Of a stretch of 47,750 bases of DNA, positions 29,949 through 38,494 are shown piece after piece. The notes below the pieces were generated by a model. It saw only the letters and a program-made list of their open reading frames with translations. It was not told the origin of the DNA and did not search any database. Made by a program: the position numbers and the translations under genes. This DNA comes from Bradyrhizobium guangdongense. GTDB lineage: Bacteria > Pseudomonadota > Alphaproteobacteria > Rhizobiales > Xanthobacteraceae. Position 1 is the stretch's first letter, and every line of letters starts with the position of its first letter. Location of the stretch: positions 1-47,750 of the forward strand of contig NZ_PPPT01000114.1 in the NCBI RefSeq assembly GCF_006483445.1. Reading direction: 5' to 3'.

Positions 29949-29983
29949 AGGCCCGATGGGCGGACAAACCGTTCGTCGGGCCT
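29949..29983 (+). terminator. probable terminator after receptor 2
   Basis: AGGCCCGA (29949-29956) pairs with TCGGGCCT (29976-29983), followed by CTCTTG. The stem is good but the T-tract is poor. It starts 9 nt after the receptor 2 stop. Confidence 0.55.
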
Positions 29984-30190
29984 CTTGCCGCGACTTGCGG
30001 TCGAAATCTCGCGTTTGCGAACACGTTTCCGGTTACCGGAGTAACTGCGTTAACGGTCGCTTGCGATTTCCGTGTGAGAATAGCGGTCCATAAAAACCAG
30101 CCAGCATTGTCGATCTGAAAATCCGGCCTCCGTTCGGGCGTTCGCCGGACATTCGGCAACGCGGCTGCTTGGGCTGTTGGGATTATCGTC

Positions 30191-31879
30191 ATGTCGAAAT
30201 TGTCGATCCGCATTAAGATATTGAGTGTGTTGAGTGTTTTGGTGCTGTCGCTAGCCGGTGTCGGCGTCATGGCGATCGCCACGATGCAAAACATCAACGC
30301 GCACACGGTTGAGATCGCCGAAAGCTGGCTGCCGAGCGTCCGTGCGCTCGGATCCATGCGCGCCGATATCAACGAACTGCGGGTCGTGATCCGTCTGCAT
30401 CTGATGCAGGAGTCGGCCGAAGGAAAGGCGAGCGCCGAGAAGCGGATGGGGCCGCTCCTCGAACGGATCGCAAGCACCCGCAAGCACTACGAGCCTCTGA
30501 TCACTTCGCCGGAGGAGCGTTCGCTCTACGAGCAATGGAGTCACCGGTGGGACGACTACATGAATGCCGTGCATGAGTTGCTGGCCCTGTCCCGCAAGAA
30601 CGTAGGGAGCTTCTCCGCTGAAGCAAACAACATGCTGCAGACCAAGGTCGCCAAGATGGCCCAGGCTGCCGATCCGCTGCTGCTGAAGGGCATCGAGATC
30701 AACAATCAGGGCGCCGAGGCGGAGACCAAGGCCGCCGCCGACAGCTATCGGCTCATCTTCCGCGTGCTGGTCGGTATCATCCTCACCGCCGTGCTACTTG
30801 CCATCGCCGCAGCCTATTTCCTCGTGCGCGACGTGTCGCGCGGTATCGCCTCCATCATCGAGCCGATGCAGGCGCTCGGCGAGGGCGATCTCGCCGCCGA
30901 AGTACCGCATCGCGGCGAGCGGACCGAGATCGGCTCGATGGCCGATGCGCTGCAGATCTTCAAGGAGGCCTTGATCGCCAAGCGGGCGGCCGACCAGGCG
31001 GCGGCGCGCGATGCCGAGGCCAAGATCGAACGCGGTCGCCGCGTCGACGAGATCACCCGCAAATTCGAGACGATGATCGGCGAGGTCGTCGGCACCGTGT
31101 CGTCGGCGTCGACCGAGCTGGAAGCATCGGCCACCACGCTCACCAACACCGCACAGCGCGGCCAGCAGCTTGCCACGGTGGTTGCCGCGGCGTCGGAAGA
31201 AGCGTCCACCAACGTGCAGTCGGTCGCGTCTGCTTCCGAAGAGCTGTCGTCGTCCATCACCGAGATCAGCCGCCGCGTGCAGGATTCGGCACGGATGGCG
31301 GCGGAGGCCGTCGAGCAGGCCGCACGCACCAATGAGCGCGTCAACGAGCTGTCGCAGGCGGCGTCCCGCATCGGCGACGTCGTCGAGCTGATCAACACCA
31401 TCGCGGGCCAGACCAATCTCCTGGCGCTGAACGCGACCATCGAGGCAGCGCGCGCCGGTGAAGCCGGCCGCGGCTTTGCCGTGGTCGCCTCCGAGGTCAA
31501 GGCGCTGGCCGAACAGACCGCGAAGGCGACCGGCGAGATCGGGCAGCAGGTTGCAGGCATCCAGGCGGCGACGCAGGAATCCGTCAACGCCATCCAGGAG
31601 ATCGGCGGCACCATCGAAAAGCTGTCCGAAGTGTCGTCGGCTATTGCCGCCGCCGTCGAGGAGCAGGGTGCTGCGACGCAGGAGATTTCGCGCAACGTGC
31701 AGCAGGCTTCGCTCGGCACGCAGGAGGTCTCCTCCAACATCACCGACGTGCAGCGCGGTGCGGTCGATACCGGCTCGGCCTCGACGCAGGTGCTGTCCGC
31801 GGCAAAATCGCTGGCGTCGGACAGCACGCGCCTGAAGATCGAGGTCGCGAGCTTCCTCGAATCGGTGCGCGCGGCTTAG
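30191..31879 (+). CDS. methyl-accepting chemotaxis protein, receptor 3 of 3
   Basis: A 562-residue chemoreceptor: TM1 at about 10-30, a periplasmic helical bundle (4HB-like; [20 protein letters not shown]), TM2 about 187-212, HAMP, then the signalling domain. The tip is the same as in receptors 1 and 2, but flanking methylation helices have diverged more (for example [14 protein letters not shown] and [14 protein letters not shown]), so it is the outlier of the three. The 251-base gap upstream holds a terminator and GTTAC-CGGA-GTAAC. It is convergent with the DUF2339 gene, stop to stop, with 3 nt between. Confidence 0.95.
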   Translation: MSKLSIRIKILSVLSVLVLSLAGVGVMAIATMQNINAHTVEIAESWLPSVRALGSMRADINELRVVIRLHLMQESAEGKASAEKRMGPLLERIASTRKHYEPLITSPEERSLYEQWSHRWDDYMNAVHELLALSRKNVGSFSAEANNMLQTKVAKMAQAADPLLLKGIEINNQGAEAETKAAADSYRLIFRVLVGIILTAVLLAIAAAYFLVRDVSRGIASIIEPMQALGEGDLAAEVPHRGERTEIGSMADALQIFKEALIAKRAADQAAARDAEAKIERGRRVDEITRKFETMIGEVVGTVSSASTELEASATTLTNTAQRGQQLATVVAAASEEASTNVQSVASASEELSSSITEISRRVQDSARMAAEAVEQAARTNERVNELSQAASRIGDVVELINTIAGQTNLLALNATIEAARAGEAGRGFAVVASEVKALAEQTAKATGEIGQQVAGIQAATQESVNAIQEIGGTIEKLSEVSSAIAAAVEEQGAATQEISRNVQQASLGTQEVSSNITDVQRGAVDTGSASTQVLSAAKSLASDSTRLKIEVASFLESVRAA

Positions 31880-31882
31880 CGT

Positions 31883-34576
31883 CTACGAGCCAGTCTGTGC
31901 AACAGGCGGTGGCGTCTGCCGGCGGAACAGGATCCGCTGGTAGAGCCACCCGATCGCGACCAGCACGATACCGAGCCCCATGAAGGACAGCGCGCGATAG
32001 ACACCCGTCAGGGCCGACATGTCGATGACGAAGGCCTTCAGGATCGTCAGCGCGATGACGACGGCTGACGCCAGCCGCGCGCGCTCCGAATTGACGAACA
32101 GGCCGACACCGAGCAGCACCACGCCAAAGCCGAGCCAGCCGATCGAATAGGTGTATTGCTCGGCACCGGTCGTTGCGCCGGTCGAGAGGATCGGGCCGTG
32201 ATAGAAGCGGCGGATCTCCAGCGAAAGCCAGGCGAGCGCGAACACCAGCGCGCCGGCGGCAAGCGTGTTGGCATAGGCCGTCGGGCGATGGCCCGCCACC
32301 GCGTAGGACAACAGCAGCATCAGCACCGAGGGCAGCGCGTAGCCGAGCAGGAGGTAGTTGAAGATCGGCCCGCCGACATCGGTGCGCCAGAGCATTGGGT
32401 TTTCGAGGATCAGCAGCCCGCCGACCGCAATCAGGCCCGCGATCGCGGTCAGGACGACCGCGCCGACATTGTGGACGATGCTGCCGCTGCGCAGCCGCAG
32501 CCGTTCCAGCCCGATCGCCATGGCGAGCGTGACGCAAACCTGCAGCGCGAATTCGAGCAGCGACGGCGCCGCTGTCATGTTGCCGCCGGTGGCGAAGTGA
32601 CGGATCTCCATGAAGGCGAGCAGCGCGGTGAACAGGATGGCGGCCGCCTCCGCCATGCGCAGCGGCGGGTCGTCGGCGCGGCGGCGCAGGAAGATGCTCG
32701 CGCCCCAGAATGACAGCGCCGGCAGGCCATAACCCCACAGCAGCCAGTTCAGGATCGGCGTGGTGCCGACGGCGTCGCCGACGATGCGCGGATCGTAGGC
32801 CGCTCGCGCCGTCACGATGGCCGCGAAGATCGCCGCGAGCCAGCGCAGGAACGGGATCGGCCGCTGCATCGAAATCCAGGCGGTGCCGAGTGACATCAGC
32901 GCCAGCGCGATCGTCAGCCAGCCCTTCTCAAGCGCGAAGGTGAGCGCCAGCGCGAGCGCGCCGAGCGTGCCGGTGGCGAACAGCGCGATCGAGATCGGCA
33001 GTCCCGGGCGGTTCTCGCGCCGGGTCAGCGTCTCGGTCGCGAAAGCGAAGGCCGCGGCCACGATGACCGCGAGAATCGCGAACGGGATCGAGCGGTCGAG
33101 ATGCGCGATACGGGCATAGAGCGCGACCAGCAGCGCGATTGGCGTCGCGGTCGCAGTCGCCGCCCACACCACGGGGATGATGGCGGAGTTCGAGCGTCCC
33201 TGCGCCAGGAATCCGGCGAGGCCAAAGCCTGCGGCGAACAGCCCGGCCATCACCAGATGCATCGTCACCGAACTGTCGGTGGCGACGGGGCCGATGCCGG
33301 GCAGAGGGCCGCCCGGCAGCACCAGCATGTCCGGATTGGCGCGCACGGCCCATTCGGCGAACACGATGAAGACGAAGGCGGCGGCTGCACCGAGCGCGCC
33401 AGTTGCGGCCGGTGCGCGCCAGGCAACGACCAGCGTGGCCGCAACGAGGATGGTGAAAGTGATCAGTCCGAGATCGGCATGGCCGCTCGACAGCACGATC
33501 AGCATGGCGCCGAACAGATAGGCTCCGAGCGAACCTGACGAGATCGGCTCGATCGTGCCGTCCTCGATATCAGGGCCGAACATGAAGCCGCACACGACCA
33601 GCAGGCTCGCGAGGACGAAGCCCGCGATCACGTGGAAGGCATGCGGCGCGACGAGCTGTGCGCCGAGATCGAGCCCAGGGAAAGTCCAGAGCAGCGCGAA
33701 CACGATGGTGGTAACCGCAAGCCAGCGCCACAGCCGGATCCGCGCGAGGCCGAAGCTCGCCGCGGTGACGATGGCGAGATAGACGTAGAGCGCCCAAAAA
33801 TCCGGCTTGCCTGAGGACACCAGGATCGGCGTCACGAAGGCGCCGACCACGCCGAGGCCGGCGAGTGCCGGGCCGTGCAGGAGGGCTGCGGCCAGCGTGC
33901 ACATCGCGACGATGCCGAGCAACACGAAGGCGGTTGCGGGCACGAGGAAGTCGTAGAGCGCATAGGCCGCATAGATGGTGGCGAACGCGACGGCCGTGCC
34001 GGCTGCGGTGAGGATCGCGGGGATGTTGGCGATCGGCGTGGCTTCGATCGATGAGATGCTTTCCTTGCGGCGCGTCCATTCGCCGGCAACTAACAGTGCG
34101 ACTGCGAACAGGCCGCCGAGGAATACGCGCACGCCGGGGCCGAGCAGGCCGGCCTCGATCGAATAGCGCACCATGAAGAAGCCACCGAGCGCGAGCGCAA
34201 GGCCGCCGATCCAGACCACCCAGCGTGTGCCGAGACGTTCTTCGAGTCCTGGTCCGGCGCCCGGTACCAACGGCGGCTGCGCGGAGACGTCGGCGGCATC
34301 GGTCTGCGAAGCTGCAACCTGCTCCGCAGCAAGTGGCGGTGCCATTTCGGGCTCGGGCGGAAGCGGTGGTGGCGCGACCGTGCTCGTCGAGGTCGCGGGA
34401 GTTTCCTGGAAGGTCGGCATCGCAGGTTGCGCCGGCACGGCTTGCGGTGCGCGCGCAGCCAACTCTTCCAGCGCATCCAGCCGCCGGCGCAAATCGCCGG
34501 ATTGGTTGACTGCTTTCAATGCGAGCAGGAAGGCGGCGACTGCGAGCATCACCGCGAAGACGTCGAATTCGAACAT
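31883..34576 (-). CDS. DUF2339 polytopic membrane protein
   Basis: An 897-residue protein made almost entirely of hydrophobic helices (well over 20), with an N-terminal helix (FAVMLAVAAFLLALKAV), a short coiled segment (LRRRLDALEELAARA), and a Pro-rich cytosolic or periplasmic linker (about 45-115). Then comes the DUF2339 start, GLEERLGTRWVVWIGGLALA. The family is large, universal in Rhizobiales, and of unknown function; no catalytic motif is visible. GGAGG lies 4 nt before ATG 34576. It is 46 nt downstream of the NadQ-type gene on the same strand and may share its transcript. Confidence 0.9.
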   Translation of the reverse strand: MFEFDVFAVMLAVAAFLLALKAVNQSGDLRRRLDALEELAARAPQAVPAQPAMPTFQETPATSTSTVAPPPLPPEPEMAPPLAAEQVAASQTDAADVSAQPPLVPGAGPGLEERLGTRWVVWIGGLALALGGFFMVRYSIEAGLLGPGVRVFLGGLFAVALLVAGEWTRRKESISSIEATPIANIPAILTAAGTAVAFATIYAAYALYDFLVPATAFVLLGIVAMCTLAAALLHGPALAGLGVVGAFVTPILVSSGKPDFWALYVYLAIVTAASFGLARIRLWRWLAVTTIVFALLWTFPGLDLGAQLVAPHAFHVIAGFVLASLLVVCGFMFGPDIEDGTIEPISSGSLGAYLFGAMLIVLSSGHADLGLITFTILVAATLVVAWRAPAATGALGAAAAFVFIVFAEWAVRANPDMLVLPGGPLPGIGPVATDSSVTMHLVMAGLFAAGFGLAGFLAQGRSNSAIIPVVWAATATATPIALLVALYARIAHLDRSIPFAILAVIVAAAFAFATETLTRRENRPGLPISIALFATGTLGALALALTFALEKGWLTIALALMSLGTAWISMQRPIPFLRWLAAIFAAIVTARAAYDPRIVGDAVGTTPILNWLLWGYGLPALSFWGASIFLRRRADDPPLRMAEAAAILFTALLAFMEIRHFATGGNMTAAPSLLEFALQVCVTLAMAIGLERLRLRSGSIVHNVGAVVLTAIAGLIAVGGLLILENPMLWRTDVGGPIFNYLLLGYALPSVLMLLLSYAVAGHRPTAYANTLAAGALVFALAWLSLEIRRFYHGPILSTGATTGAEQYTYSIGWLGFGVVLLGVGLFVNSERARLASAVVIALTILKAFVIDMSALTGVYRALSFMGLGIVLVAIGWLYQRILFRRQTPPPVAQTGS

Positions 34577-34622
34577 GAAGCCTCCAGGCGATCAGCCGGG
34601 AGGCGAATCGCACGATTCTATC

Positions 34623-35591
34623 CTAGCGCCGGGAGCGCACGCGCAAACCGGGCGCGGGCCGCTCCTGCAGCACTTCGCGGCGGAAGCGATAGAGCGCTGC
34701 CGGCCGCCCCCCGGTCTGTGTCGACATCACCCCGGTCGGTTCGACCAGGGCCTCGGTCTCCACCAGACGGCGGAAATTCTGCTTGTGCAGGTGACGGCCG
34801 GAGATGGCCTCCACCGTGTGCTGCAATTCCGTGAGTGTGAATTCGGCGGGTAAAAGTTCAAAGATGACAGGGCGGTACTTCAGTTTTGCGCGCAATCGCG
34901 CGATGGCGGTGGCAAGGATTCGGCGATGGTCGAACCGCATGGAGATACCGAGGGGAGGAAGTGCCTTGCGTGCTAATGCCGCAGGGCGGCCGTCCCGCCG
35001 CGCCTCCTCGATCAGCCCGGCCTCGTAGAGCAGCTCATAGCGGTCGAGCACGCGCTCCTCGTCCCAGGGCGCGCCGTCGTGGCCGAAATAGAGCCGCACG
35101 CGATCCTTGCGCGGCAGCGCGCGGGTGGTCTCGGGCGTGTCGTCGGCGGCCCATTGTGTCAGCGCCGGGATGATGTCGCGGGCAATGATTGCGGGTGGCT
35201 GTTCGCGCCAGTCTTCCCAGGGGAAGAAACGATACCAGGGCTCGAACGTCGCGCCCGGCGCACGCGCTGCGTTGTCGGCGGCGCGGGTCAGCGCGACATA
35301 GCCGATCGACACCATATGCGCGTCGGTATCGCCGGCCTCCGCGTGCCGGCCGCGGTCGCCAAACGTATAGAGCTGCTCGACATAGCCGAGTTTCAGTCCC
35401 GCCTGCGCCTCGACCCAGGCGCGCAACCCGATCTCGAAGGTGCGATGGGCCAGCGGATCGAACGGACCGAAGGGAAGGCCTGCGAGTTGATCGCCACCGC
35501 GCGCGGTCAGGATCAGCGGCTCATTGTCCTCGATCGCGACGATCGCAGCGGTCAGGCCGATCTCGATCGGCGTCAGCGGCGTCTCGCTCAT
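34623..35591 (-). CDS. nadQ: NadQ-type NAD metabolism regulator (Nudix-like plus winged helix)
   Basis: A 322-residue protein with an N-terminal Nudix-like fold (about 10-150) and a C-terminal winged helix (about 225-310; LPAEFTLTELQHTVEAISGR, LHKQNFRRLVETEALVEPTG). Where a Nudix box should read G-x5-E-x7-REUxEExGU, this has GPFDPLAHRTFEIGLRAWVE then AQAGL, so the metal-binding Glu pair is missing and hydrolysis is unlikely. This matches the COG4111 group described by comparative genomics as an alphaproteobacterial NAD regulator; I cite this from memory. The likely targets are the palindromes before nadA at 22425 and 22521. Confidence 0.82.
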   Translation of the reverse strand: MSETPLTPIEIGLTAAIVAIEDNEPLILTARGGDQLAGLPFGPFDPLAHRTFEIGLRAWVEAQAGLKLGYVEQLYTFGDRGRHAEAGDTDAHMVSIGYVALTRAADNAARAPGATFEPWYRFFPWEDWREQPPAIIARDIIPALTQWAADDTPETTRALPRKDRVRLYFGHDGAPWDEERVLDRYELLYEAGLIEEARRDGRPAALARKALPPLGISMRFDHRRILATAIARLRAKLKYRPVIFELLPAEFTLTELQHTVEAISGRHLHKQNFRRLVETEALVEPTGVMSTQTGGRPAALYRFRREVLQERPAPGLRVRSRR

Positions 35592-35619
35592 CCGGCGGCG
35601 ATCGAAAGAGGGGTGTCGG

Positions 35620-36126
35620 TCATTCGAGCTCGATCACGAAGGGGCGGCCCTCGACCATCATGGCGCCGGGGCCCATCTCGTCGAGCGCGCGCAGCATGCG
35701 GCCGTCGCGGCCGAGCGCGCGGTCGGCAAGGCCGACGATGCGGCGGTTGGGGGAGGCGATCGGCGAGGCCGCGCGGATTTTTCTGGCGATCTCGATCTCG
35801 TCGCGATGCGGATTGAGCATGCAGGCGGCGGCGAATGCGCTCGCGGTCGAACGGCTGATGCCGGCGTAGCAATGCACGACCAGCGGTGCGCCGCGGTCCC
35901 AGCCGCGCACGAAGTTGAGCACCTGCTCGATATGGCCTTCGGACGGCGCGACGAAACCATCCATCTCCTCGGTGATGTCGTCCATCGACACCTTGAGATG
36001 ATTGGCCGGCAGCACGGAGACGGGACGGGCCACCTGCTCGACATTGGCCATCACGGTCAGCACATGGCTGGCGCCGGTGAGGCGGACGGTTTCGGGCAAT
36101 GCGGCAAGCGAACAGACGTGGATCAT
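35620..36126 (-). CDS. tyrosine/dual-specificity-type protein phosphatase
   Basis: A 168-residue cysteine phosphatase. The P-loop is HCYAGISRS with catalytic Cys86 and Arg92, and Asp49/Asp50 in VSMDDITEE supply the likely general acid. The start (MIHVCSLAALPETVRLTGAS HVLTVM) and overall size match a compact bacterial family often annotated as a predicted protein tyrosine phosphatase. ATG 36126 has AGGA 5 nt before it; upstream in-frame codons run into a repeat element. It is 28 nt upstream of the NadQ-type gene, so the two are probably co-transcribed. The substrate is unknown. Confidence 0.87.
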   Translation of the reverse strand: MIHVCSLAALPETVRLTGASHVLTVMANVEQVARPVSVLPANHLKVSMDDITEEMDGFVAPSEGHIEQVLNFVRGWDRGAPLVVHCYAGISRSTASAFAAACMLNPHRDEIEIARKIRAASPIASPNRRIVGLADRALGRDGRMLRALDEMGPGAMMVEGRPFVIELE

Positions 36127-36159
36127 GGTGGTCCTGTTTTCCGCCAGTATAGCCAGCAG

Positions 36160-36263
36160 CGTAGGGTGGGCAAAGCGAAGCGTGTCCACCACTTCTGTCT
36201 AACCTTGAATGGTGGGCACGCCCGGGCCGCGTTCCGCGTCCCGATGGCTTTGCCCACCCTACG
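36160..36263. repeat. palindromic intergenic repeat, GTAGGGTGGGC family, copy 3
   Basis: CGTAGGGTGGGCAAAG on the left is matched by CTTTGCCCACCCTACG on the right; the middle has diverged (GTGTCCACC rather than GTGCCCACC). It fills the gap between the HD hydrolase stop and the phosphatase start. Confidence 0.85.
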
Positions 36264-36274
36264 GCACCTGTAGC

Positions 36275-36892
36275 CTACGAAAACACCGCGCCAAACCGCT
36301 CCAAGAAGCGCTTCTCGGCCTTTGCCGCCGTCCAGGGCGTCAGGTAGTCGCGCTCGGTCGGTTCGGGCAGGCCGGGATCGCGGCCAAACAGGCGCCTGGC
36401 CTCGCTCTGGCTGAAACCGGCCAGCCGGGTCGCCTCCAGATAGGCAGCGCCGCGATCGGCGGCCTTGATCGCCCGCGTGATCTCGTCGGCGAGCACGGGC
36501 GGCAATCCGAAGCGGATGTGGATGGCGCTGAGCAGGCGCTTCTCGACCGCCTTGTAATGGCCTTCGAGCACCGCCTTGAACGGCGAGATCATGTCGCCGA
36601 TGACGTATTCAGGGGCGTCGTGCAGCAGCGCCGCGAGGCGCACGCGCTGATCGACCCGCGGCGACTCGTGCCGCATCACGGTTTCCACCAGCAGCGTGTG
36701 CTGCGCCACCGAGAAGATGTGCGCGCCGGTGGTTTGCCCGTTCCAGCGCGCGACGCGCGCCAGGCCATGGGCGATGTCGGCGATCTCGACATCGAGCGGC
36801 GAGGGATCGAGCAGGTCGAGCCGCCGGCCCGACAGCATGCGCTGCCAGGCGCGCGACTTCACGTCGGAGGCGGACGACTTCTTCGCCGTCAT
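36275..36892 (-). CDS. HD-domain hydrolase (YfbR-like)
   Basis: A 205-residue protein with the HD metal-phosphohydrolase layout: His in HIFSVAQHTLL, the His-Asp pair in LAALLHDAPEYVIGDMISPF, and a later Asp in IKAADRGAAYLEA. YfbR-type enzymes dephosphorylate deoxynucleoside monophosphates; substrate here is inferred. ATG 36892 overlaps the tag stop as ATGA, so translation is coupled. It is the last gene of the ygfZ-tag-HD run as read on the minus strand after tag. Confidence 0.85.
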   Translation of the reverse strand: MTAKKSSASDVKSRAWQRMLSGRRLDLLDPSPLDVEIADIAHGLARVARWNGQTTGAHIFSVAQHTLLVETVMRHESPRVDQRVRLAALLHDAPEYVIGDMISPFKAVLEGHYKAVEKRLLSAIHIRFGLPPVLADEITRAIKAADRGAAYLEATRLAGFSQSEARRLFGRDPGLPEPTERDYLTPWTAAKAEKRFLERFGAVFS

Positions 36893-37515
36893 TTGATTTT
36901 GAGACGTGGCTTGCGCGGGGCCTTGCCGCAGGTCGCGTGGCAGTGGCAGTCGACGAGATGATCGTTGACCATGCCGGTTGCCTGCATGAAGGCGTAGACG
37001 ATGGTCGGGCCGACGAATTTGAATCCGCGCGATGACAGTTCCTTGGAGATCTGCACCGACAGCGGCGTCGAGGCCGGCACGCTCGCGGTGGTCTTGAAGT
37101 TGTTGACCTTGGGCTTGCCACCCATGAAGTCCCACAGCAGTCTTGAGAAGCCCGGGCCCTTCTCCATGATGTCGAGATAGGACTTTGCGCTCAAAATCGC
37201 GCCGTCGATCTTGGCGCGGTTACGCACGATGCCGGCATCGTTCATCAGCGCGTGGACCTTCTTCGCATTGTAACGCGCGATCTTCTCCGGCTGGAAATCG
37301 TCAAAGGCTTTGCGAAAATTGTCGCGCTTGCGCAAGATCGTGATCCAGGAGAGGCCGGCCTGAAAGCCGTCGAGGATCAGCTTTTCGTACAGCGCGCGGT
37401 CGTCATACTCAGGCACGCCCCATTCAGTGTCGTGATAAGCGACGTAGAGCGGATCTTCGCCCGGCCAGGGGCAGCGGGTCAGGCCATCGGCGTGCAGGCG
37501 AGGGGCGCGGCTCAT
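36889..37515 (-). CDS. tag: DNA-3-methyladenine glycosylase I
   Basis: Tag excises 3-methyladenine from alkylated DNA. In 208 residues it shows the start RCPWPGEDPLYVAYHDTEWG with the catalytic-site Glu/Trp, FQAGLSWITILRKRDNFRKA (helix-hairpin-helix region), VGPTIVYAFMQATGMVNDHL and the zinc-binding C-terminal DCHCHATC. It overlaps both neighbours: its ATG shares bases with the ygfZ stop and its TGA with the HD gene start. This is a tight three-gene unit. Confidence 0.95.
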   Translation of the reverse strand: MSRAPRLHADGLTRCPWPGEDPLYVAYHDTEWGVPEYDDRALYEKLILDGFQAGLSWITILRKRDNFRKAFDDFQPEKIARYNAKKVHALMNDAGIVRNRAKIDGAILSAKSYLDIMEKGPGFSRLLWDFMGGKPKVNNFKTTASVPASTPLSVQISKELSSRGFKFVGPTIVYAFMQATGMVNDHLVDCHCHATCGKAPRKPRLKIK

Positions 37516-38393
37516 GCGACGGGTTGCTTGGCCGGTGTGCGGACGACATCGGGATCGGCGAGCCGGATCGTGAGTCCGCCGGCGGTGAGCGGCAGCCCCG
37601 CATCGAGCGCATCGGCGACGCGATCGGTCCGCACCAGCGCAATGCCGGCGCCGCGCGCGGTCGAACCCATTGTGCCGACCGGCTTGTCGCCGGCAAGCAC
37701 GGGCACGCCGACTTCGGGCGAGGGCCCGTCGAGCAGCACCTTCACACTGCGCGTGCGCGCGGTGCCGCGGTGCTGCATGCGCGACACCACCTCCTGGCCG
37801 ACATAGCAGCCCTTGTCGAAATCGACACCGGCCAGCCGATCCATGTTGGTCTCGTGCGGGAACGCATCGCCATACATGAAGTCGAGCCCACCGCGCGGCA
37901 CGCCGCTGGCGATGCGGTGCGCCTCGTAGTCGGCGGCATCGACGAGTTCCGCGCCGATCAGGCCAGCGAGCTTTTCCTTCAGATCCGCCGGGATCAGGAT
38001 ACGGACACCGAGCCTCTCGTCGCGGGGGTCGGTGAAGGTCAGGTCCGGCAAGGCCGCGGGCACACCGTCCCAGGCCGCGAGCACGCCGAGATCGTCGGTG
38101 AGGTTTTCCACCGTGACCTTTGCGCGCAGCTTGTAGAATTTCAGCTTGTCGGCGAGACCCTGCGCCAGCGCGCGGGGCAAGTCGATCAGGAAGCCGCCGC
38201 CATGGCCGGCGGGGGCTTCGGTGATCAGGAAATCGACCACAATTTTGCCCTGCGGCGTCAGCAGGGCGCCGAATCGGCCGAGTCCGGGTTTCAGCTTGTC
38301 GGTATCCGTGGTGACGAGGCCGTTGAGGAAACTGCGCGCATCCTCGCCCGTGACCTTGACCACGCCCCGATCACTGAGAAACGCTGCTTTCAT
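37512..38393 (-). CDS. ygfZ: YgfZ/GcvT-like folate-binding Fe-S maintenance protein
   Basis: A 293-residue tetrahydrofolate-binding protein of the YgfZ/IBA57 group, which supports maturation or repair of 4Fe-4S enzymes. The diagnostic motif KGCYVGQEVVSRMQHRGTAR lies near residues 190-210. The N-terminus FLNGLVTTDTDKL and the VPRGGLDF segment are family-typical. ATG 38393 is chosen because the conserved fold begins there; the in-frame codon 45 nt upstream adds no conserved sequence. It is first in the unit with tag and the HD hydrolase, and divergent from the dihydroorotase. Confidence 0.93.
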   Translation of the reverse strand: MKAAFLSDRGVVKVTGEDARSFLNGLVTTDTDKLKPGLGRFGALLTPQGKIVVDFLITEAPAGHGGGFLIDLPRALAQGLADKLKFYKLRAKVTVENLTDDLGVLAAWDGVPAALPDLTFTDPRDERLGVRILIPADLKEKLAGLIGAELVDAADYEAHRIASGVPRGGLDFMYGDAFPHETNMDRLAGVDFDKGCYVGQEVVSRMQHRGTARTRSVKVLLDGPSPEVGVPVLAGDKPVGTMGSTARGAGIALVRTDRVADALDAGLPLTAGGLTIRLADPDVVRTPAKQPVA

Positions 38394-38494
38394 GCGAAAA
38401 TCTCTTGCGACATCTTGGCAACGAACGTAAGCCCCCAAAAGATGAACGACAAGACCTCGAGCCCTGCGCTTGGGGATGACAGAGACGGACAGCC

